In this document: piece by piece, positions 60,062-64,000 of the stretch
How the letters are laid out: each line of letters opens with the position of its first letter
Position numbering within the stretch: position 1 is the stretch's first letter
Made by a program: the position numbers and the translations under genes
Assembly: GCF_003236175.1 (NCBI RefSeq)
Contig: NZ_QKTW01000009.1
Location: 124,001-188,000 of the forward strand
Origin: Taibaiella soli
GTDB lineage: Bacteria > Bacteroidota > Bacteroidia > Chitinophagales > Chitinophagaceae
DNA: 64,000 nt
Direction: 5' to 3'
Notes under the pieces: model-generated
Databases searched by the model: none
What the model was told of the DNA's origin: nothing
Seen by the model: only the letters and a program-made list of their open reading frames with translations

Positions 60062-63000
60062 TTAGCTAACAATAAAGTCTTTGGAAATGATCCAATGGCT
60101 GATGCCGGATGGGCCACCACCAGTGCCGGAAGTATCCTCGCCTATTGTATAATTCAGGATCAGATAGAGATCGTTGGCTACGGTATCCATGTTTACCGCT
60201 TTATCTTGACTGTCGACCAGACGCATACCGATGATTGCTCCGGGTAGCGTTACCTTCAAGTCTGGAGCGGTTGTGAAGTAACCAGGTGTGTCAGGATTAA
60301 GGCCTACTTCTATATATTTTGTTTCATTCGGGGTTGTCGTCTTATCTATATAGAAGAGTTGTATCTTATAAGAGGCGCTTGCTGCATCTTTTGCCGTAAA
60401 GCCAAATGAAAGATTAGCCACAGTAATATCATTTTCTTCGCAGAAATAAGGGAACATATTGTGTCCGACGCTGAAAGACATTGTTTCTGTACCATTGTTG
60501 TTCACATAAGAATTCCACGCAGTATTGAATTCACGTTTCATATCGAAGAGGCGCGGAATAACCGGATTCGCTAACGATGCGACCAGCTTTTGAACAGATT
60601 CAGTCGCCAGCTTTTTCAGTGTGCTGCCACTATCTAATGCTGTGTATTTGATATGCAGGATAACATCAGAAATGGAATCGTAGTCAAACTGAGCATAGAC
60701 TGCCGGTAGTTCGATGTTCCAGGTACTGATGGCGCCTGTGCCTTCAAACGGTAAGTAGCGTTCATCACGGAAGCTGAACTCAAACATGCCTGCATCATTT
60801 TGTGCGCTGCTGGTTGCGATCGACTGAATGTTTCCGTATTGAGTAGCGAAACGAAGATCAGATGTCGCTTCTTCATATTGTTCATTTACCAGTGTCGCAT
60901 TTTTGCGATACTTGCTTTTCGTCTGAGAGAGCTTACAGCTAACCGTTGTATACGGGCCGGCCACACAAGGGATAGAAATGCTTACTGATTTGATACGGCG
61001 CATATAATGACCTGGATAGTCCATGTCGAATAGCCATTCCTGAAGATCAATGCTGCAAGACTTGCCAGATTTGAGATCAATCAGTTGATCCGGTGCAAAC
61101 ATTGCAAGCGATACATGTTTCGTTAATTCCAACTGACGTTTGTTTTTCTCCAGATATGAAGTTTCCATACGCTTGATATCATAGATCAGTTGTTCACCGG
61201 CAAGCAATCCTTTTTTCAGATTGTCCCAATAACCAGCCTGAATGAAGCCTGTTCCTTCAATGCCGAGTTCGTATTGGTAGCAACGTTCTGCACGTTTGGC
61301 GATATCACATGCCAGTTTGTAAGCCTGGAAGTAAGAGAAGGAAATCTGGCCAATCATCCAATCATAGAGATCTTCGTTGGTGTATTTTTCTCTCATCGCC
61401 ACATCCATATCTTTTGCGTTTTGCAATTGCAGCTGATGGTTGCGGAGTTCTACAGAAGCCATTGCCTGGCGGATTTGCGCAGCAATGATTTGTTGATTCA
61501 GCTGCGTGATTTCTTTTTCAGCGACCTTCAATTGTAAACTCCAGTCTGCGGCACGGCGTTTGTATCCGGCATTGATGCCTGCCATGGTGCCGATGGTGCC
61601 GGTAATCTCTGCCAGTGCTTTTTGTGCTGCGGCTCCTTTAGCGGAACTTTCTGAAAACTTACTACCGCCGGTTTGAGCACCAGCAGAAAATGCACCTAAC
61701 GTAAATTCAGGGACAAGCTGCAAGCCAGCAGCTAATGCTTGAATACCTCCGGTAACAAGGGTGATAGGAATAGTTGCTCCAATACTTCCCAGTTGTAGCT
61801 CTTCCTGTCCACTCAAGCCGCCATCAATTAATTGGCTGTAATAGTCTCTACGTTGCGTTGCGGAAGAGAGCTGCGTATTCAGCGCGTCAATTTGTGCACC
61901 TGCTTCGTCTACTTGTTTTTCCTTCAGTTCTGTTACTGCATCGAGTACAGACATTTCCTGGCTGCTGCGGAGTAATGCTAATGATTCAGCATCTTTCTTT
62001 TCCAGTGCGGAGAGCAATTGGCTCCCTAAGCCTTTTACTTCTTGTGCCAGTTCGGTTGCTTTCTGCGAAAGCACATTAAAGCGATAGTTTGGCAATGGTG
62101 CGTTGATGCCTGAAATCACATCAGCCAGATTCAGACCAGATGCTGCTGCTTTAACGAGCAGTGCAGGATCAATTGGCGGATCGAATAATGCGAGTTCGCG
62201 TTCTACACCATCAATATTCTGACAGTTGCGGATTTTGAATAAGCGGTCTGCGATCGTATCCCAGTACTGATCCATCATGTCGTTGGATGGGAGACAGAAA
62301 TAGTACATGCTGTCGTTAGATAGTTGGCTGCTGGTGCTGCTCGGTACGCCGGTACCTGTGGTGCCAGATGCCTGCATCACACTTTCAATTTTTACCAATG
62401 CCTCTGCAAAAGCATTAAATGTGCCATCTGTTGATAACGTGGCATAGGTATACAGTTTTGATTTTGCCCGTGCCGGAATTTTATCCGGACGACGGCCCAA
62501 TAGCTGCGCAGCGAGTACGTAGAGCAATGTTGCTTCGTTGATGTTTTCACGCGTATCGGTACTAAACAGATTATCACCCCAGGCAATCAGATTATCCAGG
62601 TATTTCATCACCGTATTCTTCATGTAGGCAGAAGGACGGGTACGCGCAACCAGATGTGGTTTGAATGGATCATTTGCCCAGTTGTCTACAGCTTTTTGCA
62701 GATTAGTATCGCCCATTATGTCTGCAATACTAGGTGTCTGTGTTGCAATATCAACAAACGGCTGGAAGTTCCAGAAATCGGTTACTGAATGTGGTGTTGC
62801 AGCCGTTGGATTGAAGACGTATTGATACCAGGTACGGGCATCTTCAAATTGCTGGTTCTGGCAAAGCTTATTCGCAATCAGCATCGGGATATGATAGAAC
62901 AATTCCCAGTTATAGCCGGCATAGGCGCCATCTGATGAGAAGTCTACATTGTTGACTGGATAATTTGTGTCCACATTTGACGTAGGGGAGTATTTACTTT

Positions 63001-64000
63001 TGAAATTGATAGTATCTAAAATGCCACTGATAAAAATCTTATCCAGTAAAGCATCCACGCCACCAGCGGAGAATGTCTCCATAAAATCGTCCACATTATC
63101 ATGATGGAAATTGTGGAAGCGGTAGCTCGTAGCATAAATGTTTCCATCGGTAAAAGAAACAGGTGTAGTCTGCCATGCATTTGCATCATATCCTGTTTGG
63201 AATCCTCCATTGGGACGGCCAACAGTAAAAGTTCCTCTGCCGGTAAAAGGTGTTTTGGTAGGCGTTATAAAATCTGTACTTTCTGTGTTGTCGGAAATGA
63301 CACCAGTTAAAGCTTTAGTTATTTTTTCTACAAAGAAGGTGTTTTTGAAATCCTTGTAGAAGAAATATGGGATGTTAATTGCAGTACCTTCTGTATAGCC
63401 CTGCGGTACAATGCGAGGAAACACGAGAGATTTGTTACCTATAGGGTCGGTTGTCCAGTTTGGAGTGCCTGTGAGTAGCGGAGTGTTCCCGTTTGGATAA
63501 TGGTTGTAGCCAGAGTTGGTATAATTGTAACTTGTACCATCTATTTGGTACCCATTTCTTAAAAGCCCTTTTGCATTATCAAAACCATAATAAATGCATT
63601 GCGCAGGAGTATTGATCTGCGATGCCAGCACGCCATTAAACTTAACAGTAAAGGAGCCATTGAGACCGTAAACGTCGAGATAGTTTCCAGCAAGAGCCTG
63701 ATTGTCCGTCATGCTTTTTAGTTGTTTCAAGGCACTGGTAAACTCTTTGTCGCCCAGCGTTTGCACCTTTATCTTAGTAATATTCCCCGAAATATTTTTG
63801 TGAGAAATGGTACCATCAGGCGGATAGGCAATATTGATTAAGGTATCGTGGAGACTCTGTCCAGAACGGCTTACCACAAGTTCGTTTACATTGAACTTTA
63901 ATTGACCATCATTATCGATATTACAGTAGAAGTGCAGTCGATCTTTTTTCACTCGATCGAGTGAGCCTGCCAGAAACCAACCACGGGGATATTTGTCGAA
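60062..64000 (-). CDS. TcA-type Tc toxin subunit, C-terminal part (5' end beyond window)
   Basis: The frame is open to the right edge (FDKYPRGWFLAGSLDRV precedes the first GTG), so at least 1313 residues are present and the N-terminus is missing. Typical TcA features are present. YHIPMLIANKLCQNQQFEDA and WYQYVFNPT belong to the shell. Long helical channel-forming segments occupy about residues 625-940 from the edge (coiled-coil heptads, LNTQLSSATQRRDYYSQLIDG). The C-terminal TcB-binding beta domain has PGHYMRRIKSVSISIPC. TcA pentamers bind the target cell and inject the tip released by the TcB-TcC cocoon, which is encoded downstream here. Confidence 0.93.
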   Translation of the reverse strand, partial: FDKYPRGWFLAGSLDRVKKDRLHFYCNIDNDGQLKFNVNELVVSRSGQSLHDTLINIAYPPDGTISHKNISGNITKIKVQTLGDKEFTSALKQLKSMTDNQALAGNYLDVYGLNGSFTVKFNGVLASQINTPAQCIYYGFDNAKGLLRNGYQIDGTSYNYTNSGYNHYPNGNTPLLTGTPNWTTDPIGNKSLVFPRIVPQGYTEGTAINIPYFFYKDFKNTFFVEKITKALTGVISDNTESTDFITPTKTPFTGRGTFTVGRPNGGFQTGYDANAWQTTPVSFTDGNIYATSYRFHNFHHDNVDDFMETFSAGGVDALLDKIFISGILDTINFKSKYSPTSNVDTNYPVNNVDFSSDGAYAGYNWELFYHIPMLIANKLCQNQQFEDARTWYQYVFNPTAATPHSVTDFWNFQPFVDIATQTPSIADIMGDTNLQKAVDNWANDPFKPHLVARTRPSAYMKNTVMKYLDNLIAWGDNLFSTDTRENINEATLLYVLAAQLLGRRPDKIPARAKSKLYTYATLSTDGTFNAFAEALVKIESVMQASGTTGTGVPSSTSSQLSNDSMYYFCLPSNDMMDQYWDTIADRLFKIRNCQNIDGVERELALFDPPIDPALLVKAAASGLNLADVISGINAPLPNYRFNVLSQKATELAQEVKGLGSQLLSALEKKDAESLALLRSSQEMSVLDAVTELKEKQVDEAGAQIDALNTQLSSATQRRDYYSQLIDGGLSGQEELQLGSIGATIPITLVTGGIQALAAGLQLVPEFTLGAFSAGAQTGGSKFSESSAKGAAAQKALAEITGTIGTMAGINAGYKRRAADWSLQLKVAEKEITQLNQQIIAAQIRQAMASVELRNHQLQLQNAKDMDVAMREKYTNEDLYDWMIGQISFSYFQAYKLACDIAKRAERCYQYELGIEGTGFIQAGYWDNLKKGLLAGEQLIYDIKRMETSYLEKNKRQLELTKHVSLAMFAPDQLIDLKSGKSCSIDLQEWLFDMDYPGHYMRRIKSVSISIPCVAGPYTTVSCKLSQTKSKYRKNATLVNEQYEEATSDLRFATQYGNIQSIATSSAQNDAGMFEFSFRDERYLPFEGTGAISTWNIELPAVYAQFDYDSISDVILHIKYTALDSGSTLKKLATESVQKLVASLANPVIPRLFDMKREFNTAWNSYVNNNGTETMSFSVGHNMFPYFCEENDITVANLSFGFTAKDAASASYKIQLFYIDKTTTPNETKYIEVGLNPDTPGYFTTAPDLKVTLPGAIIGMRLVDSQDKAVNMDTVANDLYLILNYTIGEDTSGTGGGPSGISHWIISKDFIVS

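Overview
The window looks like chromosomal DNA of a member of the Bacteroidota, most likely near Chitinophagaceae. The evidence is type IX secretion (T9SS) C-terminal sorting domains, a SusC-like TonB-dependent receptor, the large-insert form of IspG, DUF4834 and DUF5690 proteins, and many upstream boxes matching the Bacteroidota -7 consensus TAnnTTTG. Short genome-wide repeats of the type common in this phylum (core CTTCGACTCCGCTCAG) are scattered between genes and in one case inside a gene. No rRNA, tRNA or CRISPR array was seen.

Layout. 1-1.0 kb: end of a sensor histidine kinase, then about 1 kb of repeats. 2.0-14.3 kb: a divergent XRE-cupin regulator and a six-gene + strand cluster (LamG/Fn3 T9SS surface protein, TonB receptor, alkaline-phosphatase-superfamily enzyme with a sorting tail, phosphonatase-like HAD hydrolase, DUF5690 MFS transporter, FAD amine oxidase of the phosphonate-linked family). 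I read this as an outer-membrane-coupled system for scavenging an organophosphonate or related phosphorus compound. Palindromic TAAAC/GTTTA sites lie at both divergent promoters. 14.7-41.8 kb: mostly housekeeping genes (secreted endonuclease I, folD, queE, uppP, ald, rpoN, ispG, a Wzz-like/O-antigen-ligase pair, prfA, the rimP-nusA-infB operon, a WYL regulator), plus a decayed hipB-like gene that keeps its operators. 41.8-48.3 kb: an accessory stretch with two tandem-repeat arrays, a possible lysis cassette (holin-like protein, coiled-coil membrane protein, M15 endolysin), an SGNH lipoprotein, a small membrane gene broken by one stop codon, an exact 22-bp-period tandem array, and a short transcription unit whose leader holds a three-way-junction structured element before a 70-residue ORF.

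48.3-64 kb, all on the minus strand, is the most interesting part: a Tc (ABC) toxin locus. A TcA-type subunit runs off the right edge. It is followed by a small tail-fibre-like protein, a second small protein, and a 2530-residue fusion of TcB (SpvB/TcdB) and TcC (YD-repeat/Rhs core). The variable tip of the fusion resembles the CdiA C-terminal tRNA-nuclease family, not the ADP-ribosyltransferase-type effectors of insect-active Tc toxins. An overlapping probable immunity gene follows, then three more small AT-rich genes separated by three copies of a ~265-bp terminator-bearing repeat. This is the architecture expected of an antibacterial, tip-swapping toxin with an immunity cassette array, delivered by a Tc machine. 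The nearby holin/endolysin genes could release it. The toxin's target and the immunity pairings are inference.
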